This document shows, piece after piece, positions 56,773-64,000 of a stretch of 64,000 nt of DNA. The number at the start of each line of letters is the position of its first letter. The stretch's first letter is position 1. The notes beneath the pieces were generated by a model. It saw only the letters and a program-made list of their open reading frames with translations, made no database searches and was not told the origin of the DNA. Origin of the DNA: Bacteroidota bacterium (GTDB lineage: Bacteria > Bacteroidota > Bacteroidia > Sphingobacteriales > Sphingobacteriaceae); the NCBI GenBank assembly GCA_018828585.1, contig JAHJVW010000034.1, positions 46,341-110,340 on the forward strand. The letters run 5' to 3'. Position numbers and translations under genes: made by a program.

Positions 56773-58338
56773 ATGAAAAGGAAAGTAGAAATTATGGATA
56801 CCACGCTGAGAGATGGCGAACAAACCTCAGGTGTTTCATTTTCTGTTTCTGAGAAAAAAACCATCTCTCAGTTGTTATTGGAAGAACTTAAAGTTGACCG
56901 GATTGAAATTGCTTCGGCAAGAGTATCGGAAGGAGAACTGGAAGCCGTTAAATGTGTTAGCAAATGGGCTGCTAAAAATGGATATTTAGATAAAATTGAG
57001 GTTTTAACTTTTGTAGATAATGGTGTTTCTATTGATTGGATGTTGCAAGCGGGCGTTAAGGTTCAAAATCTTTTAACCAAAGGCTCTCTTAATCATTTGA
57101 CTCATCAATTAAAGAAAACCCCAGAACAACATTTTTCTGAAATCAAAAATGTAATTGAATTAGCAGCAAAAGAAGGCATTAAAACCAATGTTTATTTAGA
57201 AGATTGGAGTAACGGAATGCGTAACTCGCAAGCTTATGTTTTCCAATATCTTGATTTTTTAGCTACTCAACCCATTGAAAGGATTTTGTTACCGGACACC
57301 CTTGGCGTTTTAACTCCAGATGAAACCTATATTTTCTTAAAGGATATCAAAGATAAATATCCGAATATCCACTTCGATTTTCATGCGCATAACGATTATG
57401 ATTTGGGTACAGCGAATGCTTTAGAAGCCGTAAAAGCGGGAATCGATGGTTTACATTTAACAGTAAACGGAATGGGCGAAAGAGCAGGGAATGCACCAAT
57501 GGCTAGTGTTATTGCCGTCATTAACGATTTTTTACCCGATGTGGAAATCAGTTTAAAAGAATCATCAATTTATAAAGTGAGTAAATTGGTAGAAACTTTT
57601 TCAGGAGTCCGAATTCCAGCGAATAAACCCATTGTAGGTGAAAATGTGTTTACCCAAACTGCGGGTATCCATGCCGATGGCGACAATAAAAACAACCTTT
57701 ATTTTAATGATTTACTGCCCGAACGTTTCGGCAGAAAACGGACCTATGCTTTAGGAAAAACATCGGGCAAAGCCAACATAGAAAAGAATTTGCAAGAATT
57801 GGGCTTAAAGCTGAATGATGCAGATTTAAAGAAAGTGACTCAACGTGTAATTGAATTGGGCGATTTAAAAGAAACGGTTACTCAAGATGATTTGCCTTAT
57901 ATCATCTCTGATGTTTTAGATAGTAAAGCTTATCAGGATAAAGTGAAGGTAGAATCTTATGTACTTTCCCATTCCAAAGGCTTACGTCCTTCAGCAACTA
58001 TTGCCGTAAATTTTAATGGGCAAATTTTTGAAGAACATGCTCAAGGCGATGGACAGTTTGATGCGTTTATGCTTGCGCTGAGTTATTTGTACAAAGCTCA
58101 GGGAAGAATTCTTCCAGCTTTAATTGATTATGTGGTACATATTGCCCCTGGAAGCAGTTCTGATGCTCTTTGTGAAACTACCATCACCTGGCAAACAGAT
58201 AAAAAAACTTTCAAAACTCGAGGTTTAGATTCTGACCAAACAGTTTGTGCTATTAAAGCCACGGAGAAAATGTTGAATATTATGGAAAGTCAGTATCAAA
58301 AAGCTTCGGAGAAGCATGAACAAATAAAAGTTGGTTAA
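56773..58338 (+). CDS. Second isopropylmalate/citramalate synthase-like enzyme
   Basis: The 521-residue protein has the same two-part build as LeuA: an HMGL-like barrel with [61 protein letters not shown] and FTQTAGIHADGDNKNN, plus a C-terminal regulatory domain (from about 390). It is clearly diverged from the leuA product in this operon. Candidates are citramalate synthase (pyruvate + acetyl-CoA, feeding 2-ketobutyrate through LeuCDB to isoleucine) or a leucine-insensitive LeuA. Its place between leuD and leuB fits both. I lean to the CimA-type reading without proof. Confidence 0.75.
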   Translation: MKRKVEIMDTTLRDGEQTSGVSFSVSEKKTISQLLLEELKVDRIEIASARVSEGELEAVKCVSKWAAKNGYLDKIEVLTFVDNGVSIDWMLQAGVKVQNLLTKGSLNHLTHQLKKTPEQHFSEIKNVIELAAKEGIKTNVYLEDWSNGMRNSQAYVFQYLDFLATQPIERILLPDTLGVLTPDETYIFLKDIKDKYPNIHFDFHAHNDYDLGTANALEAVKAGIDGLHLTVNGMGERAGNAPMASVIAVINDFLPDVEISLKESSIYKVSKLVETFSGVRIPANKPIVGENVFTQTAGIHADGDNKNNLYFNDLLPERFGRKRTYALGKTSGKANIEKNLQELGLKLNDADLKKVTQRVIELGDLKETVTQDDLPYIISDVLDSKAYQDKVKVESYVLSHSKGLRPSATIAVNFNGQIFEEHAQGDGQFDAFMLALSYLYKAQGRILPALIDYVVHIAPGSSSDALCETTITWQTDKKTFKTRGLDSDQTVCAIKATEKMLNIMESQYQKASEKHEQIKVG

Positions 58339-58440
58339 GTAGATGGTTAGTGAGTCAGGTGGTTAGTTCGTTAGGTTGGCTAATCCTAACAAACTAAGTT
58401 CTAACAAACCAACAAACTATAAACGAACAAAAAAAAAGAA

Positions 58441-59499
58441 ATGAAACTAAACATTGCCCTGCTAGCAGGGGACGGAATTGGACCAGAAGTAATAGCACAA
58501 GCAGTTAAAGTTTGTGATGCCATTGCGGTAAAATATAAGCATGAAATCAATTGGACTTCGGCGTTAACAGGAGCTTGCGCTATTGATGATTGCGGAGAAC
58601 CTTATCCAGACAGTACTCACGAGGTTTGTTTGGCTGCTGATGCGGTTCTTTTTGGAGCTATCGGGGATCCAAAATATGACAACGACCCGAAAGCAACCGT
58701 TCGTCCGGAACAAGGTTTATTGAAAATGCGTCAGAAGTTAGGCCTATTTGCTAACGTTCGTCCGACTTTTACTTTTCCATCTTTAATTGATAATTCTCCC
58801 TTAAAAAGAGAAAGAATTGAAGGCACAGACTTAATTATTTTACGTGAGTTAACCGGTGGAATTTATTTTGGCGAAAGAGGCAGAAAAGACGATGGCAACA
58901 CCGCTTTTGACACCTGTACTTATACCAGAGCTGAAATTCAGCGTTTGGCGAAAATGGGCTTTGAAATTGCGATGACGCGTAGCAAAAGATTGTGCTGTGT
59001 AGATAAGGCAAACGTGTTGGAAACCTCTCGCTTATGGCGTGAAACGGTTCAGGATATGGAAAAAGATTATCCTGAAGTTACGGTAGCTTATGAATTTGTC
59101 GATGCCGTAGCCATGCGTTTAGTACAATGGCCAAATTCTTACGATGTAATGATTACGGAGAATTTATTTGGAGATATTTTAACTGATGAAGCTTCTGTAA
59201 TTTCTGGTTCTATGGGATTAATGCCTTCTGCTTCTAAAGGAGTACATACTTCTTTATATGAGCCCATTCATGGTTCTTATCCGCAAGCAGCAGGAAAAGA
59301 TATTGCTAATCCATTAGCAACTGTTTTATCAGCAGCAATGATGTTTGAAGATGCTTTTGGCTTACAAGCCGAGGCTGATGCGATTAGAGAAGTAGTGAAT
59401 AAATCTTTAGCAGAAGGAATGGTGACTGAAGATTTATCAGGAAAAAATAAAGCTTACAAAACCAGCGAGGTTGGCGACTGGTTAGCAAAAAATATTTAG
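58441..59499 (+). CDS. leuB: 3-isopropylmalate dehydrogenase
   Basis: LeuB oxidatively decarboxylates 3-isopropylmalate. The 352-residue protein has ALLAGDGIGPEVIAQAVKV, LFGAIGDPKYD, the substrate loop RPEQGLLKMRQKLGLFANVRP, ELTGGIYFGERGR, ENLFGDILTDEASVISGSMGLMPSAS and EPIHGSYPQAAGKDIANPLA. Last gene of the operon, followed by a strong terminator. A repeat-like TTAGTTCGTTAGGTTGG / CCTAACAAACTAA palindrome lies in the 102-bp gap before it. Confidence 0.97.
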   Translation: MKLNIALLAGDGIGPEVIAQAVKVCDAIAVKYKHEINWTSALTGACAIDDCGEPYPDSTHEVCLAADAVLFGAIGDPKYDNDPKATVRPEQGLLKMRQKLGLFANVRPTFTFPSLIDNSPLKRERIEGTDLIILRELTGGIYFGERGRKDDGNTAFDTCTYTRAEIQRLAKMGFEIAMTRSKRLCCVDKANVLETSRLWRETVQDMEKDYPEVTVAYEFVDAVAMRLVQWPNSYDVMITENLFGDILTDEASVISGSMGLMPSASKGVHTSLYEPIHGSYPQAAGKDIANPLATVLSAAMMFEDAFGLQAEADAIREVVNKSLAEGMVTEDLSGKNKAYKTSEVGDWLAKNI

Positions 59500-59529
59500 A
59501 AATTTTACCAATGAACCTAAACCGAGAGG

Positions 59530-59556
59530 CCGACGATGACTCATCGTCGGTTTTTT
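59530..59556 (+). terminator. Terminator of the ilv-leu operon
   Basis: CCGACGATG and CATCGTCGG form a perfect 9-bp GC-rich stem around ACT, followed by six T. Confidence 0.9.
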
Positions 59557-59681
59557 ATGTATTAAAGAGTGGTAGGCCATAGTTTTGTTACTGATTCTTC
59601 ATCAGCGAAAAAACCACGGCGCAGCGTAGCTTTGGAACATGGCTCCCATATTTTCATCAGGGAAACATCAAAATAAATGTG

Positions 59682-60656
59682 TTATTTTAAAGGATGGAAA
59701 TGAGAAATTTCGAAGAATATTTGATCTCCATGCTTTAGAGAAAGAAAATCAGTATCATGTACCAAAATTACTTTCCCATCGACAACGATTTCAACTTCCT
59801 GGTAGGAGCCACTGAAATGCGTACCTTTTACAGTTGCACTTTGTCCAGAATCGAAAGAAAGATGAATGTGATGCGGATAAATTGCGAATGTCTGATGACT
59901 ATTTGGTAAAAATGATTGCCCTTGAAAAATATTTGCCTTACCCAAAAGATTTGCCACATAAGCATATTGCGGATCAAAGTATAAATCCATCGGCTTGCCT
60001 TCCCTTAAAATTTTTCCTTCTCGGATGATGATTAAATGATCTGAAAGTGTAAGTCCATCGTTTGGATCATGGGTAACCATGATGATGGTCATTTTTAGAA
60101 ACTTTGCTAAACGCTCAATATCATCACGAAGTTGACGTTTCAAAATAGAATCTACTTGGCTAAAAGGTTCATCTAGTAACAAAACTTTAGGTTCTGTAAT
60201 TACTGCTCTGGCAATCGCAACACGTTGTTGCTCGCCACCACTTAATTCAACAATTTTCTTTTCAGCTAAATGATCGATCCGCAAAAACTCCATGGTTTGC
60301 AATGTCAATTCAGCCTTTGCCGCTAAATCAGTATTAGAAAGTTGCGAAGCAATATTATCAAAAACTTTGGCATAAATATTTAAGGTTAATTCTTGAGTAA
60401 CCATGCGCATTTCGTCATGACCTGGAATTAATTTTTCGGTTGGACCTTTAATTCTTTCTTCATTATATAACACCTCTCCTGTTTGCGGCACCAAGTAACC
60501 ATAAATAAGTTTGAGTAGTGTTGTTTTACCACTTCCGCTTTCGCCTAAAATAGTAACAATATCACCAGAATTGATTGTTAAATCAATTGCAGATATACCA
60601 GAAGGCACATCATTTAAAAAATTTTTACTTACATTTTTTAATTGCAACAGCGACAT
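59682..60656 (-). CDS. ABC transporter ATP-binding protein (orphan)
   Basis: The 324-residue ATPase has Walker [14 protein letters not shown], signature LSGGEQQRVAIARA, Walker B VLLLDEPFSQVD and the switch His in MVTHDPNDGLTL. After about residue 235 comes a TOBE-like domain (FAIYPHHIHLSF, VKGTHFSGSYQEVEIVVDG), which resembles importers of the spermidine, iron or sulfate type. No permease or binding protein is adjacent, so the substrate and partner are unknown. Confidence 0.85.
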   Translation of the reverse strand: MSLLQLKNVSKNFLNDVPSGISAIDLTINSGDIVTILGESGSGKTTLLKLIYGYLVPQTGEVLYNEERIKGPTEKLIPGHDEMRMVTQELTLNIYAKVFDNIASQLSNTDLAAKAELTLQTMEFLRIDHLAEKKIVELSGGEQQRVAIARAVITEPKVLLLDEPFSQVDSILKRQLRDDIERLAKFLKMTIIMVTHDPNDGLTLSDHLIIIREGKILREGKPMDLYFDPQYAYVANLLGKANIFQGQSFLPNSHQTFAIYPHHIHLSFDSGQSATVKGTHFSGSYQEVEIVVDGKVILVHDTDFLSLKHGDQIFFEISHFHPLK

Positions 60657-60731
60657 TCCAATGCGTTTTTAACGGGTCGTAAAGATAAAAAAAAATGGGA
60701 GGCTGGGCGGATGTTTCTAAGATTTCAAAAG

Positions 60732-60766
60732 AAAAGCCTCATTCCGATAACCAGAATAAGGCTTTT
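60732..60766 (-). terminator. Terminator of the sigma/anti-sigma/barrel operon
   Basis: AAAAGCCTCATTC (60732-60744) pairs with GAATAAGGCTTTT (60754-60766) with one mismatch, 21 bases after the last stop codon. Confidence 0.8.
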
Positions 60767-60786
60767 AAATAAAATTTTGATACTAT

Positions 60787-61602
60787 TTAGAATCCAAAGG
60801 TTAATCCAAAATTTAGATTTTTATAATCTGTAGGTCCTTGATTTTTTGCAAAAACATCGTTCATATAATATTTAACGAATACTCCTGCTCCACCATAACC
60901 AATTCTTAAGTTAGCACCGTAACGGAAAGGTTCGAAATTATAATCATCTTTCACTTTAACTTTCCCATTTTCACTACTTTTTTGTTTTACTTTTCCACCC
61001 AACAAGAAACCCACTTCAGGACCAAATACGATGGAAGCTCTTTTACCTTTATCATTCTGGGGAGTGCGGTATTCGAAATACAATGGCACTCTGATGTAAC
61101 GACTAGAGAATCTGTTTTTATCATACTTCACTTGATCTTGAACAGCTGTTAAAGTTTGCTTATCTGGTTGTATGGTTACGTTTTGTTTCAACCTCATGTG
61201 GTTCCAATCTAAACCAGCAGCTAACATAATTTTAAAGTTAGGATTGAATCTGATCCCCATCTGGACTAAATCAAACCCTACATTACTGGTTTTCCAAGTA
61301 TCAGTTTCTAAGTAGCTATATCCAGTAGGAGTTCCAAAATCAGATCCATTATGATATTTACTTAAACCAATATCGAAATGCTCGAAAGTTAAGCCAAAAG
61401 TCATTTTTGGATACTTAGTTGTTTTCTTTTCAACAACTTTGCTAGAATCGCTGTCTCCTGTATTTACAATGATTCTAACTCCATCAGTGTCTAATACTAT
61501 AGCTTTATTCTTCTTATTCTTTACAATAACTGAATCTTTTTCTTGTGCTTGAGTAAGGCCAACTACCAGTAAACCAACTACCAATAAATATATTTTTTTC
61601 AT
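60787..61602 (-). CDS. Outer membrane beta-barrel protein (PorT-like)
   Basis: The product of about 271 residues has a signal peptide (MKKIYLLVVGLLVVGLTQAQ) and then alternating hydrophobic strands ending in a C-terminal aromatic, F (KNLNFGLTFGF), the pattern of small outer membrane barrels; YIRVPLYFEYRTP and FRYGANLRIGYGGAGVFVKYYM are typical of the PorT-like family. I start it at 61602, where the signal peptide begins; a frame from 61632 would add MPEMALKTKK. It is the third gene of the ECF operon and may be the envelope protein that the sigma factor responds to or controls. Confidence 0.75.
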   Translation of the reverse strand: MKKIYLLVVGLLVVGLTQAQEKDSVIVKNKKNKAIVLDTDGVRIIVNTGDSDSSKVVEKKTTKYPKMTFGLTFEHFDIGLSKYHNGSDFGTPTGYSYLETDTWKTSNVGFDLVQMGIRFNPNFKIMLAAGLDWNHMRLKQNVTIQPDKQTLTAVQDQVKYDKNRFSSRYIRVPLYFEYRTPQNDKGKRASIVFGPEVGFLLGGKVKQKSSENGKVKVKDDYNFEPFRYGANLRIGYGGAGVFVKYYMNDVFAKNQGPTDYKNLNFGLTFGF

Positions 61603-61632
61603 CTTTTTAGTTTTTAAGGCCATTTCTGGCAT

Positions 61633-62466
61633 TTATTTTTCTCCTTTTTTAAATCTGAATAATCCTAAATTAATACCTGTGATCTCATTATCACTTTCAT
61701 CCGTTTTACTCATTTTGATGATTTTCTCATCACGCTTATCCACTTTTGCAATTACAAAGTTTACTAGATCTCCAACCGATTTGATTTTTAGTTTTCTATT
61801 AGGATTTGTACCTTCCCCTTCTAGATTTCCATCCGTTTTTGATTGAGCTGCTAAAACTTTACTAGGCAGTACCTCCATACTTTTGCCATTTTCAAGCGCT
61901 TCATCTGCTAATATTTGCTCAGTTACTGATCTTACTTTAACCGGTTTAGTTTCGGCCAATGACTGAGTCTTGTTATTAACGGTCTCTGTATTCAAGACGT
62001 TGTCTTCTGGTGATTTGGTTGCATCAGTAAAAATATTTTTTTCTGGATTGTTATTATTTGAAGATAACACTGCTTTACGTCCTAATTTTGATGAAGATTG
62101 AAAAGTGTTGCTTGATACTTTATTAATTCTAACCGAAGCAGTGTTGTCCACTGATTGATTCACATCAACTGATATTCCGTTTTTATTATCTAAAGTTTCA
62201 ACGTTAGTAACAGATGCTATACTTTTATCTTGATCAGGTCTTAATTTAATAACTTTGCTTGGCTGCTGATATAGCGCAATACCCAAGCTTAAAACAATCA
62301 CCACACTAGCGGCAGCTGACCAATAAATTGGAAACTTCTTTTTAGCTGCTTTCTTATCTAATTTCTGAGTTATATTTTCCCAGCCATTTTTAGATGGCAC
62401 CACTTCAAAATCCTCAAAGGAGGATTTAAAGAACCCATCAAATTCTTTATCCGAAATTTCTTTCAT
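61633..62466 (-). CDS. Single-pass membrane protein, probable anti-sigma factor
   Basis: The 277-residue protein has a cytoplasmic N-terminal part of about 45 residues (DKEFDGFFKSSFEDFEVVPSK), one membrane helix (IYWSAAASVVIVLSLGIALY) and a low-complexity periplasmic region rich in Asn, Ser and Lys. No known anti-sigma domain can be named by eye. The call rests on topology and on the 20-base overlap with the upstream ECF sigma gene, the usual arrangement. Confidence 0.6.
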   Translation of the reverse strand: MKEISDKEFDGFFKSSFEDFEVVPSKNGWENITQKLDKKAAKKKFPIYWSAAASVVIVLSLGIALYQQPSKVIKLRPDQDKSIASVTNVETLDNKNGISVDVNQSVDNTASVRINKVSSNTFQSSSKLGRKAVLSSNNNNPEKNIFTDATKSPEDNVLNTETVNNKTQSLAETKPVKVRSVTEQILADEALENGKSMEVLPSKVLAAQSKTDGNLEGEGTNPNRKLKIKSVGDLVNFVIAKVDKRDEKIIKMSKTDESDNEITGINLGLFRFKKGEK

Positions 62467-63019
62467 GTCTATATCCTTCTAATTTTAAAACTTGTTCCCT
62501 TAAAATTGCTCTTGCTCTAGAAAGCTGCGATTTACTTGCGCCTTCAGTAATTCCTAATTGATTGGCAATTTCTTTGTGTGAATAACCTTCAATTGCATAC
62601 ATATTAAATACCACTCTATATCCGCAACTCAAATTTTGTATCAATCGCATCAAATCTTTAACATTTAAACTACTCATGTCAAAAGATGTAGATGCTTCCT
62701 GTTCGTGTGTTTCATCAATATCTACCACATTTAAGGTTCTTAAATTCTTTCTATAAAACTCAATAGATGTGTTTACCATAATTCTACGCATCCAACCCTC
62801 AAAAGAGCCTTCTCCACGATAATCATCTAATTTCCTAAATATCTTTACGAATGCCGTTTGCATCATATCTTCTGCCTCAAACTGATCTTTTGCGTATCTC
62901 GTACAAATACCGAGCATTTTTGATGATGTTGTTTGATACAAAAGCTCCTGAAACTTTCGACTACCCTGCTGGCATCCTTTTAATATATCTTCTAACGTAT
63001 ACTTTTGTTTCACAATCAT
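62447..63019 (-). CDS. ECF-type RNA polymerase sigma factor
   Basis: The 190-residue sigma-70 family protein has region 2 (YAKDQFEAEDMMQTAFVKIFRKLDDYRGEGSFEGWMRRIMVNTSIEFYRK) identified by its DxxMQ..F..I and FxxW elements, and region 4 (GYSHKEIANQLGITEGASKSQLSRARAIL) with the helix-turn-helix. Regions 1 and 3 are absent, as in ECF factors. It heads the operon with the putative anti-sigma and barrel genes. An ECF-like promoter motif (63037-63064) suggests autoregulation. Confidence 0.93.
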   Translation of the reverse strand: MIVKQKYTLEDILKGCQQGSRKFQELLYQTTSSKMLGICTRYAKDQFEAEDMMQTAFVKIFRKLDDYRGEGSFEGWMRRIMVNTSIEFYRKNLRTLNVVDIDETHEQEASTSFDMSSLNVKDLMRLIQNLSCGYRVVFNMYAIEGYSHKEIANQLGITEGASKSQLSRARAILREQVLKLEGYRHERNFG

Positions 63020-63036
63020 TTCAAGGTTCTATATGC

Positions 63037-63064
63037 AAGATGATACATTTTAATAAAAGGTTGC
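63037..63064 (-). promoter_or_regulatory. Putative ECF-type promoter of the sigma operon
   Basis: On the minus strand GCAACC (63064-63059) followed by TTTT resembles the AAC-containing -35 motif of ECF promoters; after 16 bases CATCTT (63042-63037) could be the -10. No TTG/TAnnTTTG promoter is evident here. Confidence 0.4.
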
Positions 63065-63122
63065 ATCATATTTTATATATTTTTTCATTTCAAGCAATCC
63101 ATTTTGTTTTTAGCGATTGTTA

Positions 63123-63152
63123 TTGAAGTTAAAATGAGAACTATTATATTTA
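63123..63152 (+). promoter_or_regulatory. Promoter of the OsmC-like gene
   Basis: TTG (63123-63125), 19 bases, TATATTTA (63145-63152), one mismatch to consensus, 27 bases before the ATG. Confidence 0.5.
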
Positions 63153-63179
63153 ACTTGTAGTAAATAAAGCCTTTAATTT

Positions 63180-63566
63180 ATGGTATCAGCAAGTATTAGA
63201 AAAAATCATTACGAAACACTTATTACTTCCGGTTATAAAAAAATGATTGTTGACGAACCGTTGGATAAAGGCGGGAAAGATTTAGGAATGTCGCCAATGG
63301 AACTTTTGTCATCTGCTTTAGCTTCATGCGTGGCAATTACACTAAGAATGTATGCTGATCAAAAAAGCTGGCCCTTAGACCAAGTTTTTATAGAAGTTTT
63401 TATTGATGCTAAAGCTCATGCAATTGAAAAAGAGATTGCTTTAGTTGGAGATTTGAGCGCAGAGCAGATACAGCGATTAAAAGAAATTGCAGATAAATGC
63501 CCAGTAAATAAAATGCTAAGTAATGCCAATACAATTAACACCAAAGTATCCTGGAAGAAATTATAA
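63180..63566 (+). CDS. OsmC/Ohr-family protein
   Basis: The 128-residue protein belongs to the OsmC family of thiol peroxidases. The two family cysteines are present: C50 in SPMELLSSALASCVAITLRM and C107 in ADKCPVNKMLSNANTI. It resembles the shorter YhfA-like branch more than Ohr. A role in organic peroxide defence is by family only. Transcribed alone. Confidence 0.88.
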   Translation: MVSASIRKNHYETLITSGYKKMIVDEPLDKGGKDLGMSPMELLSSALASCVAITLRMYADQKSWPLDQVFIEVFIDAKAHAIEKEIALVGDLSAEQIQRLKEIADKCPVNKMLSNANTINTKVSWKKL

Positions 63567-63650
63567 AAAAGAATACTAATGGCGTAATAACTGATAAAAT
63601 CATTATACAAGTAAATCAGTATCCGTGTAATGCTTTGAGTTAGGAATAGA

Positions 63651-63902
63651 TTATGGCGCACCACCTAAGTCTATGGTTGTTTGCTCTTCTAACTTTACTG
63701 GATCTATCACACATGCGTTTTCACTATCTCCGTTAAAAGTAAATATCAAATGACTATAAGGATCATACATAATGGCATCTGCTCCTTTTTTACTCAAGGG
63801 AATCCTTTTGATGATTTTTAAGGTTTTAATATCAAAAACTATCACTTTATTGGCTCTGCTGTCGCTGAAAAAACCTTTATTTAGTCGCCCCTTAAAATAC
63901 AT
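63651..63902 (-). pseudogene. Truncated YncE-like beta-propeller fragment
   Basis: An 83-codon frame encodes about one and a half propeller blades: NKVIVFDIKTLKIIKRIPLS, then GADAIMYDPYSHLIFTFNGDSENACVIDP and TIDLGGAP before the stop. In full YVTN/YncE proteins (about 320-350 residues) the text continues LGGxPEF and has a signal peptide and several blades before. Both sides are missing, and an in-frame stop lies just upstream of the ATG, so it is a gene remnant. Confidence 0.6.
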
Positions 63903-63945
63903 ATAAAATAATGATTATCAATAGATTGTGGAATAAATTGGCATA

Positions 63946-63995
63946 AAATATTTGCAAGATTTATTATATTTACATAGTAAAACCTGCAAATATTT
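63946..63995. repeat. 11-bp inverted repeat near the right edge
   Basis: AAATATTTGCA (63946-63956) and TGCAAATATTT (63985-63995) are perfect inverted copies 28 bases apart, in an AT-rich stretch that may be the control region of a gene beyond the window. Confidence 0.5.
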
Positions 63996-64000
63996 CAAAT

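Overview
The window reads as chromosomal DNA of a Bacteroidota bacterium, most likely a Sphingobacteriaceae member close to Pedobacter. The evidence is the AT-rich coding style, promoters of the Bacteroidota type (TTG, 19-20 bases, TAnnTTTG) upstream of several genes, lipoproteins with a Cys-Lys-Lys start, PorT-like and OmpA-like outer membrane proteins, a short Hc1-type histone-like protein, and a dcw cluster without murF. The genus is an inference from gene content; no rRNA is present to confirm it.

Layout. 1-3920 (minus): a partial XRE regulator at the left edge, then the str operon rpsL-rpsG-fusA-rpsJ, which stops at a terminator right after rpsJ. 4216-5689: a complete IS4-family insertion sequence with 16-bp inverted repeats and an 11-bp target duplication. 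5720-7689 (minus): a PhnA-type zinc-ribbon protein and a D-aminoacylase. 8140-12397 (plus): a lipoprotein with repeat domains and a C-terminal DUF3494 (ice-binding-like) domain, followed by an OmpA-family barrel protein. 12462-15223 (minus): an MpaB/DUF2236 oxygenase, an Hc1-like protein and an alpha-oxoamine synthase. 15374-31099 (minus): the whole dcw cluster from mraZ to ftsZ, with MraZ boxes in front of mraZ and DnaA-box-like sites in the ftsA-ftsZ gap. 31310-41783 (minus): pgk, a GNAT protein, gap, an fdtB/fdtA sugar pair, obgE, adk, tRNA-Arg(ACG), floA, a peroxiredoxin, an RmlD-like reductase and an SGNH lipoprotein. 42117-43948 (plus): atpD-atpC. 44275-59499 (plus): the branched-chain amino acid region ilvE-ilvD-ilvB-ilvN-ilvC-(ABC ATPase)-leuA-leuC-leuD-(leuA/cimA-like)-leuB. 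59682-63902: an orphan ABC ATPase, an ECF sigma / putative anti-sigma / outer membrane barrel operon, an OsmC protein and a broken YncE-like beta-propeller fragment.

How the parts work together. The ilv-leu block encodes the steps from pyruvate to valine and from 2-ketoisovalerate to 2-ketoisocaproate, plus the shared transaminase. It is preceded by what looks like a classical transcription attenuator: a 25-codon leader peptide made almost only of Leu/Ile/Val in its first 16 codons, a possible antiterminator arm, and a strong terminator just before the true ilvE start. The dcw cluster supplies peptidoglycan precursors (MurE carries the meso-DAP DNPR motif) and the divisome.

The least expected signals are small dispersed repeats. 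A 30-40 bp palindromic element with a conserved GRTGAGG tail sits directly against the starts of murG, murD, leuD and the ABC ATPase gene and appears to have become part of the murD reading frame. An AT-rich repeat is shared by the fusA-rpsJ and atpD-atpC gaps in the same orientation relative to transcription. A roughly 110-bp element is repeated in two gaps of the ilv-leu region. I found no CRISPR array, prophage or recognisable defence island; the partial regulator at the left edge may belong to a system outside the window.
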